Below, piece by piece: positions 32,536 to 43,618 of a stretch of 64,000 bases of DNA; position 1 is the first letter of the stretch; each line of letters begins with the position of its first letter. A program made the position numbers and the translations under genes. The DNA is from Holothuria scabra (lineage: Eukaryota > Echinodermata > Holothuroidea > Aspidochirotida > Holothuriidae). The stretch spans positions 9,363,450 through 9,427,449 of the forward strand of contig CM074187.1 in assembly GCA_037179385.1 (NCBI GenBank). The letters are read 5' to 3'. Below the pieces are notes generated by a model. It made no database searches and was not told the DNA's origin. It saw only the letters and a list, made by a program, of their open reading frames with translations.

Positions 32536-34810
32536 TTGAGACTCGAAAACGAAGCTTACATTTAGTATCCACTGCAAGCACAACCGCAATTTCGAAAAAT
32601 CCATGAACAATAGATTTTAGAAACAAGTAAATATGTCAAAGCTTTGCCCGCAGGTAAAACCATTCTAAACTGGACCCATCTTATAGAAGCACAGATTTTT
32701 CAAAGGGAGTACCCTTTATTAACAACCCCCAATATCGACATTCGGTCCCCAAACCCCAGCTGAAATAGAGCAAATGCATTTAATTCTGCACTGCATAAAC
32801 GGTCCCCTTCCATACAACTCTTTTAACTAGTAAGAAATACATAGATGCTCTACAAAAAAGATGTTATCGATGGAATATTTATCTTGCCGCCATCGGGAAA
32901 TCGTTGAAATTATAAACATCTCACTCTGTTGAACAATTAAGGCCAAGAACATTCCCCCAAACGTATTTTGAATCAAAAGCTATCACAATTTCCCTCTCAT
33001 TCATTGACGACGTCAGAATGTCAAAATGGAGGGGGGGGGGGACTAGGGGCAGTGGATAATTTTTTGGGGAAAAATTTTTGGCGCAGTGTAAAAACCGAGT
33101 CCAAAGCGGCCTCTCCTGGGAGGGAGGTGCAGAGGGCAAGGCCCTGGAAGCTTGAAAGTGTCAGTATACCTATGATTGAAAAATTAAGTTTCTGTACTAG
33201 AGGAATATCATTTCTTTTTTCGATCAACCTACCCCTAACTGACCTTAGTGAGGGGGGGGGGGCAAATTTCCCCTATTTCCTCCGGTAGCCCCGCCACTTC
33301 TCTTCAAATTACCTTTAATCGTATTTTGTAACTTCAGTATTGCATATTTTAAGTAAAACAAGCAGTTACTTTCAGTAAAATTTTTCATTTGAAGGGGCAA
33401 AAATGTTGACTCTTAAAAGGATAGTTCAAAGCCATATGTAATTTTGATATGTTACAGACGAACATATTCTAAGCCTTCTGGTGACAGTCGTATTCATTTC
33501 CCATGTTCGCTTCTCGAGATATTAGCGGTTGAATGCACAAAATGTTTTGTGCATAATTTTGAAAAAACTTTCTGGTTACGAATTTTTGAAAAACGAACCG
33601 AGCCGTTAAACTGTTAAATACTCACTCGCAAAATTATTTGCATGTAGGGTATGTTGGAGATTGTCTAAGCAGGGAGTTGCGACTCCCCTGGTCTAAGTTC
33701 GACCATTTGTCATTGGCATGTGGAGAAGGGGTCCGTTAGTTTTCTTTCATAAAAAATGTAGGTTTCCCCCTAAGAAAGGTTGCAAAACAGACATGCTATG
33801 CTACTCAGTAAATCTGAAGGACTCGTGAAGTTTTGATTTGTGTATGCCTCAAATGACAAATTTAGGGTCTACAGGCTTGATCTACAGCGCTGTAGTCGAG
33901 ACAGGGAAGTCTGAGTCGCGAGTACGCCAAATTTCAACTTTCAAGGACTAGAGTCCGAACTCTGAATCGAGTCCCCGTACTTTCTCAATGGGTGAAAAAA
34001 TCAACCTGCCTGGCTGAGTCCTTCAAATTCTGAAATCACGAGTCCGAGTACGGATCCGCCTTCAGCCCTGTTAGTCTAATGTTATACAGGATAGGCCACA
34101 TGACAGGAAATGTTAGAGCTCTGGCCTAAATATTTCTTTCTACAAAATATGAATAAAATTGTTAAATTAAGGCTGTTTTTCACAAAGAAATAATGTTATC
34201 AAAGGTGTATCACACCACTACTTCATTGAAAAAGAGCAGGTGAGAAAACTAACGGTGTCCTGTGAAGAAAATTGAACAGCTTTGAGAAAAAACGGTTGAA
34301 TTTCATCAACCAAGACAATGGTCTGGTTCAATTGTTCAGCAAACAAACGTGCCTAAGGAAGTAAAGTTTTGAAATTACACACATATGATAAGAATCTAAA
34401 CATGTTTACTAAATGGGGACAAAACGGTGTTTAGAAAACCCCTCAATTCCTGAGCAATATTTTAAGAGTTTCCTGAAAATCTCAAAGCAATAATTTCTAC
34501 ACAAACGCTTCAACCAATCCATTGCCAAAATTATCAACGCAGAAAATTAACACACAGAATTAAAGAAGAGGAGAGATGATCCTAAACCGACTGTGAACCC
34601 TCGCTGAAATAAGGTAAAAGAAACAATCTTTTATCAGATTCCGAGTATACTTTGCTTGGTCTTGTCGTATTTTTGGTCAGCGTCGCGAATCGCTGGTAGG
34701 AGAAGCGCCCGTCGTCCCCAACCCAAAAGTGGGAGAACCATCATTCCCCCTTATGGTTTTTATGAAATAATGAGGCTTTTAGTACTAAAGAAATAACTTG
34801 CTCTTACAAT
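32536..34810. other. Probable intron 1 of gene copy B, first part; no gene
   Basis: Collinear with unit A. It contains a G-rich hAT-like arm pair at 33030-33290 (GGAGGGGGGGGGG and GTAGCCCCGCCACTTC). Open frames on both strands at 32921-33288 lie inside that element. 33430-33620 is related to the fold-back arms at 2641-2790. Confidence 0.45.
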
Positions 34811-34814
34811 CAAA

Positions 34815-35930
34815 AACGAAAATTTCCATTAACAGTGTTTTCCAATTGTGTGACCGACATTTGCACTTTTCTAAAGCAACTACTTTTTGCTCTCGCTAAG
34901 GTCCGACCAGTTCTCATGTATCCAATTCGGTTCCCCTTCCTCTAAATTGCCTGGATATACCAGAATACATCATAGGCAATGAAATAGCTAATTAGTTAAA
35001 ACTGGACCGTAGAACCTTATCCAACTAAAAAAATTTAAACTGCAATTGGGAAGCAAGTGAAAAAGATTTTCAATGTTGTAATCTATCAAAAGCTGTGTCA
35101 ATTTACCGATCAATGCGAGAGTGTAGAAGAATCTTCGAGGTAAAATGTCCTTGAAAATGCGACACATTTCAAGCCGCTTCTTATTTCGGTCCTCTCTTCG
35201 TCAGAGTTACGTAGAAAATAAAACTCAATTGCAAGATAACTGCTGACATCAAGTGTTTGTATTATCCTATTAATCTGTTCGGACTTCGACATTGTTCACA
35301 CCTCATTCATTTCTTGATATCATTCTTTTCATGGAAAATGGTTGATGGAAATTTCCATTAACAGTGTTTTTTTAATTGTGTGACCGACATTTGCACTTTT
35401 CTAAAGCAACTGCTTCTTGCTCTCGTTAAGGACCGATCAGTTCTTATGTATCCAATTCGGTTCCCCTCCTTCTGAACTGCCGGGATTATACCAGATAACA
35501 TCTCCCGTCTCGTTATTTGTTTCACTTCAAAAATGGAACATATTGCTAGTGCGCTTCGTGATCCGAATAGGCAATGGAATAGCTAATTAGTTAAAACTGG
35601 GCCGTAGAACCTTATCCAACTAACAAAAAAAAAAAAATAAAAAAAAAAAAAAAATAATAAGCAATTGGAAGCAAGTAAAAAAGATTTTCAGTGTTGTAAT
35701 CTATCAAAAGCTGTGTCAACTTACCGATCAATGCGAGAGTGTAGAAGATTCTTCGAGGCAAAAATGTCCTTGAAAAATGCGACACGTTTCAAGACGCTTC
35801 TTATTTCGGTCCTCTCTTCGTCAGAGTTACGTAGAAAATAAAACTCAATTGCGAGATAACTGCTGACATCAAGTGTTTGTATTATCCTATTAATCTGTTC
35901 GGATTTCGACATTGTTCACACCTCATTCAT
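34815..35930. repeat. Local tandem duplication inside unit B
   Basis: The block starting AAAACGAAAATTTCCATTAA (34815) recurs in variant form at 35347. Both copies contain the GACCGACATTTGCACTTTTC segment, the SINE-related tail and the 5'-exon sequence. Unit A has a single copy. The second copy contains an A-rich tract (35627-35655). As a result unit B has two 5'-exon copies (35107-35292 and 35725-35912). Confidence 0.75.
35107..35330 (-). promoter_or_regulatory. Extra 5'-exon copy in unit B, lacking the TATA region
   Basis: It begins at ATG 35292 with the frame MSKSEQINRIIQTLDVSSYL and ends ATCG|GTAAAT. The frame stops just before the donor. The leader is cut off after CATTCATTTCTTGATATC near 35325, so this copy lacks the conserved TATA-like part and is probably inactive as a promoter. 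Confidence 0.4.
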
Positions 35931-36050
35931 TTCTTGATATCATTTTTTTCAAGCAACATGTTGATTCTGTTCACACTTGGCATCAAAGCGGTTCACTGGC
36001 CAAGGGATTAGAGGCGTGTTCACACATTACACGGAGCCGCTTTATAGTCC
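35725..36050 (-). promoter_or_regulatory. Conserved promoter / 5'-exon block, gene copy B
   Basis: On the minus strand a clear TATA box, GGACTATAAAGCGGCTC (36046 to 36041 for TATAAA), is followed about 25-30 nt later by GTGTGAACACGCCTC, a plausible start region. The leader and ATG at 35912 (MSKSEQINRIIQTL...) follow, then the donor ATTGATCG|GTAAGT at 35725. This is the best-preserved copy and lies 3.7 kb upstream of the main coding exon at 31978. The frame changes relative to copies A and 1 near its end, so the exon may be untranslated leader. Confidence 0.5.
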
Positions 36051-38191
36051 TGCTATTGCTATGATCTGTTTTCCTGTGATGTCTTTCATTACATTCACCA
36101 ATATCAGTACAAGTGTTAACTGGAGTCATCGATTTAACGACTTCCTTCTTAAGAAGGGATTAACCTAGGGCCTACTATTCTTCTATTATTAGATGTCCTG
36201 ACTTGTATTCTCTGTCAATCTTTTTGCACAGACCAGACTCAGACTTCAAAGTACTGTAAAGCCTTGTTGCATATGAGAACCAAGAGTTGTAGGGTAATAT
36301 GTAACGAACTATATGAATGGCTAGTTATGAAACTTTTAGAGTGGTTATTGGGGTCACTTTTAAGCAGCTTCCATTTATATGAACTGTAAAATATTCTGAA
36401 GGGAATTCCCAGGTTCTGACTTAGAATTTGTAAAGGTTCAAAATGGGGTGGGGTGCTACGGGCATAGCAGGCTTTAAAATTCGAGAACTTTCACCTTTCA
36501 ATGATCAAATACGAAAGCGTTAAGTATTAGGTTTATGGAGGGGGATGTGAAGCGTCTCCATATGTGGTCATACCAATCACACCTTCTATTCTCACTTATG
36601 AGATTTGGGGTAACAACATGCACAGGCACGATTTTATATACGAGCGACAGATGATGAGAATCCAGTGGAATTAATTTGACAATCAAACTTCGGAAATTGA
36701 AAAAATGGTCCTTAAAACTGCTACTGTATTTTGCGACGTACTTCTTCATCCATTTGTTGAACCTTGCTCTGTGTTTCAATTTTGAACTTTCTTTTACACC
36801 AGGAGCGTCAATCTTGACTGGAATGTGGGACTTAATTCGGACTTGGGCAGTTGGGGGATGGTTACTTCCGTAAGAAATAACCGAAAAATCTCAAGTCAAT
36901 GGGTGAAAGTTCGAAATGTAGGGGTAAACGTGTCCCCTGCCCTGTAATGATTGACGCCAGTGCTTTGAACAAACGATTTTTGTAGAGATAATGTTCCGTT
37001 TTGAAAAAAGTTAAAGGCTAGGTGTAATGAAGTGGGAAGGGATTGTTCAAGACAAATAGCGGCTCCGACGAAAGGAATTTTCCAAACTCCTTCGACCTCT
37101 TGTCATGCACGTAAATGCAACTCCCAAACATCGATTACCATTCAGTCAAGTTTTTCCTCTGTTTTTTGTTGAAAATTGTAAAAACAGATATTTCCGCTGT
37201 CTTCTTCAGCCCGTATTCAATAATTAAACCTCCGAATAGCTCAAGCTAATGTTCTTAATTTTAAATACAAAGACCTTCAAATACTGTATTCGTGGGGAAC
37301 TTGGCTCTCCTAAATCTTCACCTATAGGCTTCGCCAGTTACCACATCGTGGCTCATGAAGTGATAGTACCTCCAAATGGATATTCGATCTCAGAGACCTC
37401 GGAGCCATTTTAAAGTACGGGGCCAACCGCCGAATCTGTCCAGTACCTTCAAAAAATAAACGCATTGTAAGGCGGCCCCAAATACAGTTGAAGGTGGCCA
37501 CAAATCCCACGGCATGTAAAGTGAGGGGAAGTCCACAGCCCCGCGTCTTCGCCATCCCTGAATCTTGCACAAAATGGTCTTGATACCTAAAGGGAAAATG
37601 CTCTTACACCAAATTGAATTATTTTGCCTCATACTTAATGGACAGTTCTGTTCAAATCATGGCACAATTTTCTTCACATAGGCCTAACTTCTTATTTTAC
37701 CTCTTACAGATGCACCGTATTGCCTATGTTATCATGGAAGTTTTATGTACAGAAATAAAAGAAAATTTGTATTTTTTGAGCAAATGCTCCCCGGCTAGTG
37801 TTTATAGTAACAAAACTGACTGATTAATGACCGACATAGTCGTTTACAATCATAGGTCCTATCAGCGGACTTCGCCCTCTTTCCTATATTGAAGAAAAAG
37901 TCTGGACATATTTCTGTAATAGGAATAACATTTAGGCACCCAAACTGAATGAACCACGTTGAAGGGCTTCTTTTGCTAAATTTCCCGTGTATACAGTAGG
38001 TCACAATCCGCCGTCGGCCGAATAAACGCACTTTCGGATGTTCTAAACATGAAGACCGTCCTTCGTCACGTACCTGAACGGTAGCCGCAATGGTAATCCA
38101 TATCGGACAGCTGCATATATAAGTAGCTCTCCTTTTAAACCCTATGAAAACATTACCATAATTCGTCATCCCCACTCATTCCTCTACCCTC
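36051..38191. other. Upstream flank of gene copy B; no gene seen
   Basis: Collinear with 23000-26130 of unit A apart from the A-specific stretch 24420-25610. The open frames at 36498-36873, 37322-37632 and 37795-38175 are not preserved in A and show no motifs. Confidence 0.4.
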
Positions 38192-38446
38192 TGACCGACT
38201 GCATGGTCAAGTGGTCAGAGTATCCGACTTGTAGCCGGAAGGTCTGCCAAAGTTCTGGAGTTCGACTCCTGGCCGGGTCATACCCAAGACTTCAAAAATG
38301 GAACCTCCTGTCCAGCATTATGCTTAGTGAGCATCATAAGAAATGGAGTGACTCTAGGGAAAACAAGCCAGTGAGACACAACTGGAAGAAAAGATTGGCC
38401 CTACTTTGGTATTAGTTAGAAATTGAGCCGCAAAACCTTAGCTAGG
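38192..38446 (+). mobile_element. tRNA-Thr-like SINE, best-preserved head
   Basis: The head GACCGACTGCATGGTCAAGT, then GGTCAGAGTATCCGACTTGT and AGCCGGAAGG gives a D-arm and an anticodon arm with loop CTTGTAG. After an expanded variable region, GGAGTTCGACTCC is a good B-box and T-arm. The body (AAGACTTCAAAAATGGAACC, CAACTGGAAGAAAAGATTGG) and tail (TGAGCCGCAAAACCTTAGCT) match the copies at 9716-9990 and 22395-22580. Confidence 0.78.
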
Positions 38447-39096
38447 CTGCCCCGAACAGCTAATACGTATGCTCTTTATTTGTAAATAAGACCCTTTTCC
38501 GACTAAGTACGTTCTTAATCTCCCTTCAGACTTGTTAGATACCTAGGCTATTACGTCACTAAATGCTAGATATTAGATAAAGGTAAAATACATTTCGAAG
38601 GAGGTTAAAATATTTCTCACATCAAACATTTCAAATATACAATAAAAATCTAGTTATTACGTAAAATGATTGTTGAACAAATACTAACAATACTTTCCCA
38701 TTCTTTTAATTCCAAACGGTGCTATTTTTGTAAAAGTTAAAGACACAGCTGTCCACTTTAAAATTACCTCGTCTGGTAAATTTCAGTGAGCGAAACCATC
38801 ATACTGAAACAAGGTATTGGCTTCAGACAGCGAACAATACTTCTGTGGTGTTCTTCGGCGAACAATATCAACGGGAAGTAAACGAACCACTGATATAAAA
38901 GATCCTACAATAGTTTTGCAAGGGTCATGTCAACACGACAACATAGGTATTCCTTTTCGCGAAACCTCAACCATGACCGGTCCGGCTTGTAAGCCACTTG
39001 TATTACCTTACAACCTCATCTAACCAACTGAATAGCTAACTCACTCCTCCTATCAACTAAGGGGTTTTCCAGATGCAAAATTCATTAATTCATTGA

Positions 39097-39107
<11 letters not shown>
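38447..39107. other. No gene seen; partial repeat of unit A flank
   Basis: 38810-38960 (GGCTTCAGACAGCGAACAAT, then ATTCCTTTTCGCGAAACC) is related to 25430-25580. The open frame at 38817-39023 lies in it and is not maintained in the other copy. Confidence 0.4.
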
Positions 39108-39131
<24 letters not shown>

Positions 39132-39718
39132 AGAAGAAGAAGAAGAAGAAGAAGAAGAAGAAGAAGAAGAAGAAGAAGAAGAAGAAGAAGAAGAAGAAGA
39201 AGAAGAAGAAGAAGAAGAAGAAGAAGAAGAAGAAGAAGAAGAAGAAGAAGAAGAAGAAGAAGAAGAAGAAGAAGAAGAAGAAGAAGAAGAAGAAGAAGAA
39301 GAAGAAGAAGAAGAAGAAGAAGAAGAAGAAGAAGAAGAAGAAGAAGAAGAAGAAGAAGAAGAAGAAGAAGAAGAAGAAGAAGAAGAAGAAGAAGAAGAAG
39401 AAGAAGAAGAAGAAGAAGAAGAAGAAGAAGAAGAAGAAGAAGAAGAAGAAGAAGAAGAAGAAGAAGAAGAAGAAGAAGAAGAAGAAGAAGAAGAAGAAGA
39501 AGAAGAAGAAGAAGAAGAAGAAGAAGAAGAAGAAGAAGAAGAAGAAGAAGAAGAAGAAGAAGAAGAAGAAGAAGAAGAAGAAGAAGAAGAAGAAGAAGAA
39601 GAAGAAGAAGAAGAAGAAGAAGAAGAAGAAGAAGAAGAAGAAGAAGAAGAAGAAGAAGAAGAAGAAGAAGAAGAAGAAGAAGAAGAAGAAGAAGAAGAAG
39701 AAGAAGAAGAAGAAGAAG

Positions 39719-39748
<30 letters not shown>
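39108..39748. repeat. Very long perfect (GAA)n microsatellite
   Basis: About 640 bp, roughly 213 uninterrupted GAA/TTC triplets, preceded by GAGAAGAAGAAGAG with one irregular triplet. One strand is entirely purine. The apparent poly-Arg (plus) and poly-Phe (minus) reading frames are artefacts. The perfection suggests recent expansion or an assembly consensus. Confidence 0.98.
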
Positions 39749-39749
<1 letters not shown>

Positions 39750-40339
39750 GAGTAATTTTGTTGCTAAAAGCCTTTTTGCAGGTAATTTTTAACTGGATTT
39801 TACGGTTTTCACCCGAAACATCACAGAGCACAAAAACAAAAATTTACAACATAACGAAGTAAAAAAAGAGAGAAATTAAGTAAAGAGGTGATCTTTGAGC
39901 ATTCTTTAGAACCTACTAGGTTTTCAACCTTGTTTCATTCGCGGACACCTTAGGGACTTTAAAATATTGAGTCGTCGTCAAATCGTACAAATGATAGCCT
40001 TACGGTGGCCATCTTGGTGCGCCTTTTTGTCCCAGCTGGTGGCGACAATCTACGGAGAGTACATATGCGTTACATGCGCTGTCCATGTACATAGGAAGTC
40101 CGTGACTGTGACACCATATATATTAACTATGGTGACACATACATAGTATGTTATGCTCAGATGCTTTGGCATTACACGCGCGCTACTCTGATACATCTAC
40201 AGGTACCCTCCGTATGTTATACCAAATGTGGTGGGCGCACGAAAGTAAAAGCCATTCCTTGAGAATTTTCCCAATTTTTTGGTATTTAACGAAAGCTTCA
40301 TCTGGTTTCCTCTGATTCAAAACTGACAAGTAGCTCAAT
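39749..40339. other. No gene seen
   Basis: Unique-looking sequence with no recognised repeat termini, splice context or coding frame. Confidence 0.35.
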
Positions 40340-40590
40340 ATATAGTAACCCCTTGTGGGCTGGGGGGTCGTAGAATATGCACACGGTTATCACCGCCTGT
40401 CGTAAGAGGCGACTAAAGGGAAGGACTTGCTCCGCATTTGGACTTTTTGAGGCCACTTGGATTTTACCATCTTTGAAACCTTGAAACCGCTTTTTAACTT
40501 GATATATTTACAAAATTGATAAGACATTCTATAACACGTTCGTGTTGGTGTGTCGTTAAATTTCATTTAATTAACCAACTAACTCAATAC
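40340..40590 (+). mobile_element. SINE-like retroposon with CGCCTGTCGTAAGAGGCG hairpin
   Basis: This contains TATCACCGCCTGTCGTAAGA then GGCGACTAAAGGG, a small perfect-stem hairpin (CGCCT/AGGCG). It is followed by a T-rich region and a 3' end GTGTGTCGTTAAATTTCATT then TAATTAACCAACTAAC. The GTCGTTAAA..CAACTAAC tail is typical of SINE/LINE 3' ends in marine invertebrates. The head was not identified as a particular RNA gene. Confidence 0.4.
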
Positions 40591-42677
40591 ATGGCAGACT
40601 GTACGGAATATTCCTCGTGAAATCATTCCTTGCCGTCGTCAGTCTGTAAAGGCTTCAAGGGCTTCTGAAGAAATCGACTAGTCCTCTCTAAGGGCTAGAC
40701 CATAATCGCCAAAAAAATGAAACAAAGTTCCTTCATTAAAATGGTGCATTGCCTTTTATCCATCTCACGTGCTATAGCCGATCTTCCCCTATCCCCCACT
40801 TCAATGCAAGTTGGGAAAAACTGACCAGTCCTGGGTATAACAACATTGAAACGATGTGGTGGGGGAGGGGTTGTTCTATTGACTTTTGGGGACGATTGCA
40901 GGCTGGAGTTGACATTGACCCAGTCTATGGCAGAGTCAATGACAGCGGCCCTGATTCAAGATGTCTGCAATGAGTTCGTTAGAAGGTGCATATATTGTAG
41001 ACCGAAAAACTAAACTAAAAAAAAACAAAAAATAAAAAAATAAACAAAAAAAAAAACAACCACTAGACCGATTACATCTGAGGTTTCCAAATATTCCAAA
41101 ATTTCTCAAAAGGGATGGGACAACCCTCCTTAGGCCTCTCCCCTAGCGGATGATCATATGCTGTAGTTGGTACCACAGGAAAATAATCCTGATTCCGCCA
41201 ACGGGGTTCAATTATATTACTTTTCAGGAACCAGTAATATTTCACATCAAGAACGCCAATCCTGGGGCACCCCGGCAGGGGGAAACTGCCGCCTCGATAA
41301 AAATATTGGTGGAAAACATATCGTTTATTCCTCCTCAATAATTCAGGCAAATTACAAAACAGCAGACAGAAAAAGCAAAATATAACTTTGTGGCCGATAC
41401 AACCCAGGCAGGAAACATTCACATAAAGGACCCTCATGAGTCTGATTTCTTGGTCCCTATATGGTCCATGTTGGACCATTTTGATTTTATGCAGTGCATG
41501 TCAATGTGAGTGCGTATGCATGTTTTTTGTGAGTGCGCATGGGTGTGCACGTGCACTCGCGTTTGTATTGGGTACAGACAGTTTATAGGTCGAGGAAACG
41601 ATCCTGGGTTCAGCTGACTGCTGGAAAATCCCTCCTCCCCATCCAATCACCAGATCTAGGATCAACTGCCTCATATTTTGCCTCATATTTTGGGAAAGAC
41701 CCGTTCCCAAAATGGCACTTTCCAGCGTCTCTGGCTTTATCAGTTTAGCTATGATATTTCATTTTCCAGAGCGCACGTTCAAAACCCTTCAGAGTGAACT
41801 TTATTTATGGATATGAAACGAAATTGTGATTTAATGAACAAGTGCACAATCAACAATAGAAATGAGCCGTTAGCATGCAGTACAACTCCTTAAAGCATGA
41901 GGGAAAATGAAATGAACTTAATAGACGAGAATGAAGGATGCCTTAGGAAGAAAAAAAAACACAATAAATATCTATCCGTCCCCAATACGAATTATTCTTT
42001 CATGAATTTGGCAATTGATGATACCTCAGTACTGGTCACGGGCAATGATCACTCAAGGGTCAATACGAGGTGTTAAGCTTACACTTTGAAAGAAAATCTA
42101 TGTTTTGTAAGTATCCTCTTTTATTCAAGTTAAAAGTTACATCAGGGAGGTAGATAACGCCATGCATGATAGGCCCTCAGATTTTTACCGTGGTAGCTAA
42201 TTAATTAAGTTACTTGAGTTTGACGGTGACGAAGGCGGTTTGTAGTTAATTTGGCTTGGTAATTCTTAGGAAAACTTGGGAAAGTAGGAAGCACGATCTT
42301 GGGAATTTTGTCCAAGTCTGGCAACCTTGAGACTGGCGCTGATAACATAGATCAGTTAGTCAGGGTCACCCTGACGTCGAGGGTATGGGTAACTTTTGTC
42401 TTTCATTACTAGCAGATAGCACTAATTTTGTCTTCGAGTTGAGTGTGGAGCTTCCAGCCTACACGTGCATATTTATCACAGCCCTTCTTTTTCTAAAGTC
42501 CTCCAGACCCTCTGGCAAAGGGCCGTTCGGCGAAACCAAACTTGAACCTGCTTCACGAAGAAGCTATTTCGTCCTCTGAAGGACAACTCTTAACGATCGA
42601 CCGACCTCACTACCTTCACACCATTTACATGATTGGTCTATCATGTATCGCCCTGACATAATTAGTAGTCATCTTAA
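40591..42677. other. No gene seen
   Basis: A 135-codon open frame on the minus strand (41072-41479) shows no domain and overlaps low-complexity C/G blocks. GTGAGTGCGTATGCATG-type purine/pyrimidine alternation occurs at 41505-41570. A-rich tracts lie at 41018-41058. Confidence 0.35.
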
Positions 42678-42977
42678 AGGGCCAAACCTCTCACCCCAAA
42701 CTACAATTTTGGTACGGGGGTACCGAAATTCTCAATTGGCTCAGCTCTTTGATTGACAGCTAATTCAAACAATGCAGAGTGCCAAAGCTTATACACAGCA
42801 TGAACGGTACTGAGAGTGTTTTAATTATAGGCCTTTAAATTGGGTTTTTCTATGCTCACCTTGAAGAAATAAATTGAGATTGTGTCTGGATGAGGATGGA
42901 TTTCAGACAATTGTGGGAGGGGCTTCAGTATGAAGGTTATGAGAATTGGTACTGTCTGGGGTGGAAAAAATGTGCTT
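42678..42977 (+). mobile_element. TTAA-inserting MITE (family M1), copy 4
   Basis: The left end AGGGCCAAACCTCTCACCCC follows TTAA at 42674-42677. The interior matches the other three copies. The right terminus has decayed (GGGGTGGAAAAAATGTGCTT) and the right TTAA is changed to TTTA. Confidence 0.8.
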
Positions 42978-43060
42978 TTATGATCACAGTTATTCCATAA
43001 CACCTATTGTACGTACCTGTTGTTAATAGTTGAGTAAAGTATTTATACCGATACCAATGC

Positions 43061-43618
43061 TCTGGTCAAAATTCCAGTTGGGCCCAGTTAAGCTGGGTTC
43101 AACTGGATCCAGTTAGAATCCAGTTAGAAATCAGTTGAAAACCAGTTAAACCCAGTTAATCTAATATGGTAATTGGAATAAATTCCCTGAACTGGGTTGA
43201 ATATACTCGGTCCAGTTGAAAGCTGGTAACATGGGCGTCCGCAGAAAAAAGTCGGGGGGGGGGGGAGGCAAAATATCTAGGGGAGGGCAAAACCTCCAAA
43301 TCACCATGAATTGACACAAAGCATGCGAAAATTTCAGCCCCAAATGCCTCCCAGATCACCGGAAATAGCATTTCTAAAGCCTATTTTCGCATAGAAACTT
43401 GGACAAATCGTTTTATTCGGGTTTTTGCTTTGATTTTTATACGTTTGTTCAAATTTTTGATTTTCCAGGGGGGCCCTTGCCCATACCTGCGGACGCCCAT
43501 GGCTGATACCCAGTTCAACCCAGTAGGTTTTATATGGGATTTGGAACAAGACCAGCTGGGTTCAACTGGGTCCCTGTTGAATTGGTCATCTGGGTTCAAC
43601 TGGAATTTTTACCGGGGT
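43061..43618 (+). mobile_element. Outer MITE with CCAGTTGAACCCAG-type termini
   Basis: The left end reads GGTCAAAATTCCAGTTGG and continues with tandem-like AACCCAGTT / CTGGGTTCAACTGG motifs. The right end reads TGGGTTCAACTGGAATTTTT then ACCGG. The left and right arms are inverted copies. It is interrupted by a second element at 43230-43501. Confidence 0.65.
43230..43501 (+). mobile_element. Inner MITE with CATGGGCGTCCGCAG termini
   Basis: It starts CATGGGCGTCCGCAG and ends CTGCGGACGCCCATG, a perfect 15-bp inverted repeat. The flanking 8-mers GCTGGTAA and GCTGATAC share 6 of 8 bases, in line with an 8-bp target-site duplication. It carries a poly-G run at 43255-43265. Two open frames on the minus strand (43156-43371 and 43334-43599) are terminus-derived. 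Confidence 0.7.

Larger units (their letters stand above)
28999..38450. repeat. Duplicated unit B (gene copy B plus flanks)
   Basis: The collinear partner of unit A in the same orientation. It carries five features absent from A: a LINE tail (30072-30329), a piggyBac-like MITE (30428-30679), a mariner-like hairpin element (30895-31277), an M1 MITE at a different site (32235-32531) and a local tandem duplication (34815-35930). It lacks the hAT insertion of unit A. Confidence 0.75.

Noticed and set aside
39085..39831. Long open frames reading poly-Arg (plus) and poly-Phe (minus)
   Set aside because: They are translations of the (GAA)n microsatellite and have no gene context.
41072..41479. 135-codon minus-strand open frame
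   Set aside because: No domain, signal peptide, splice context or conservation is visible, and C/G-rich blocks inflate open frames here.
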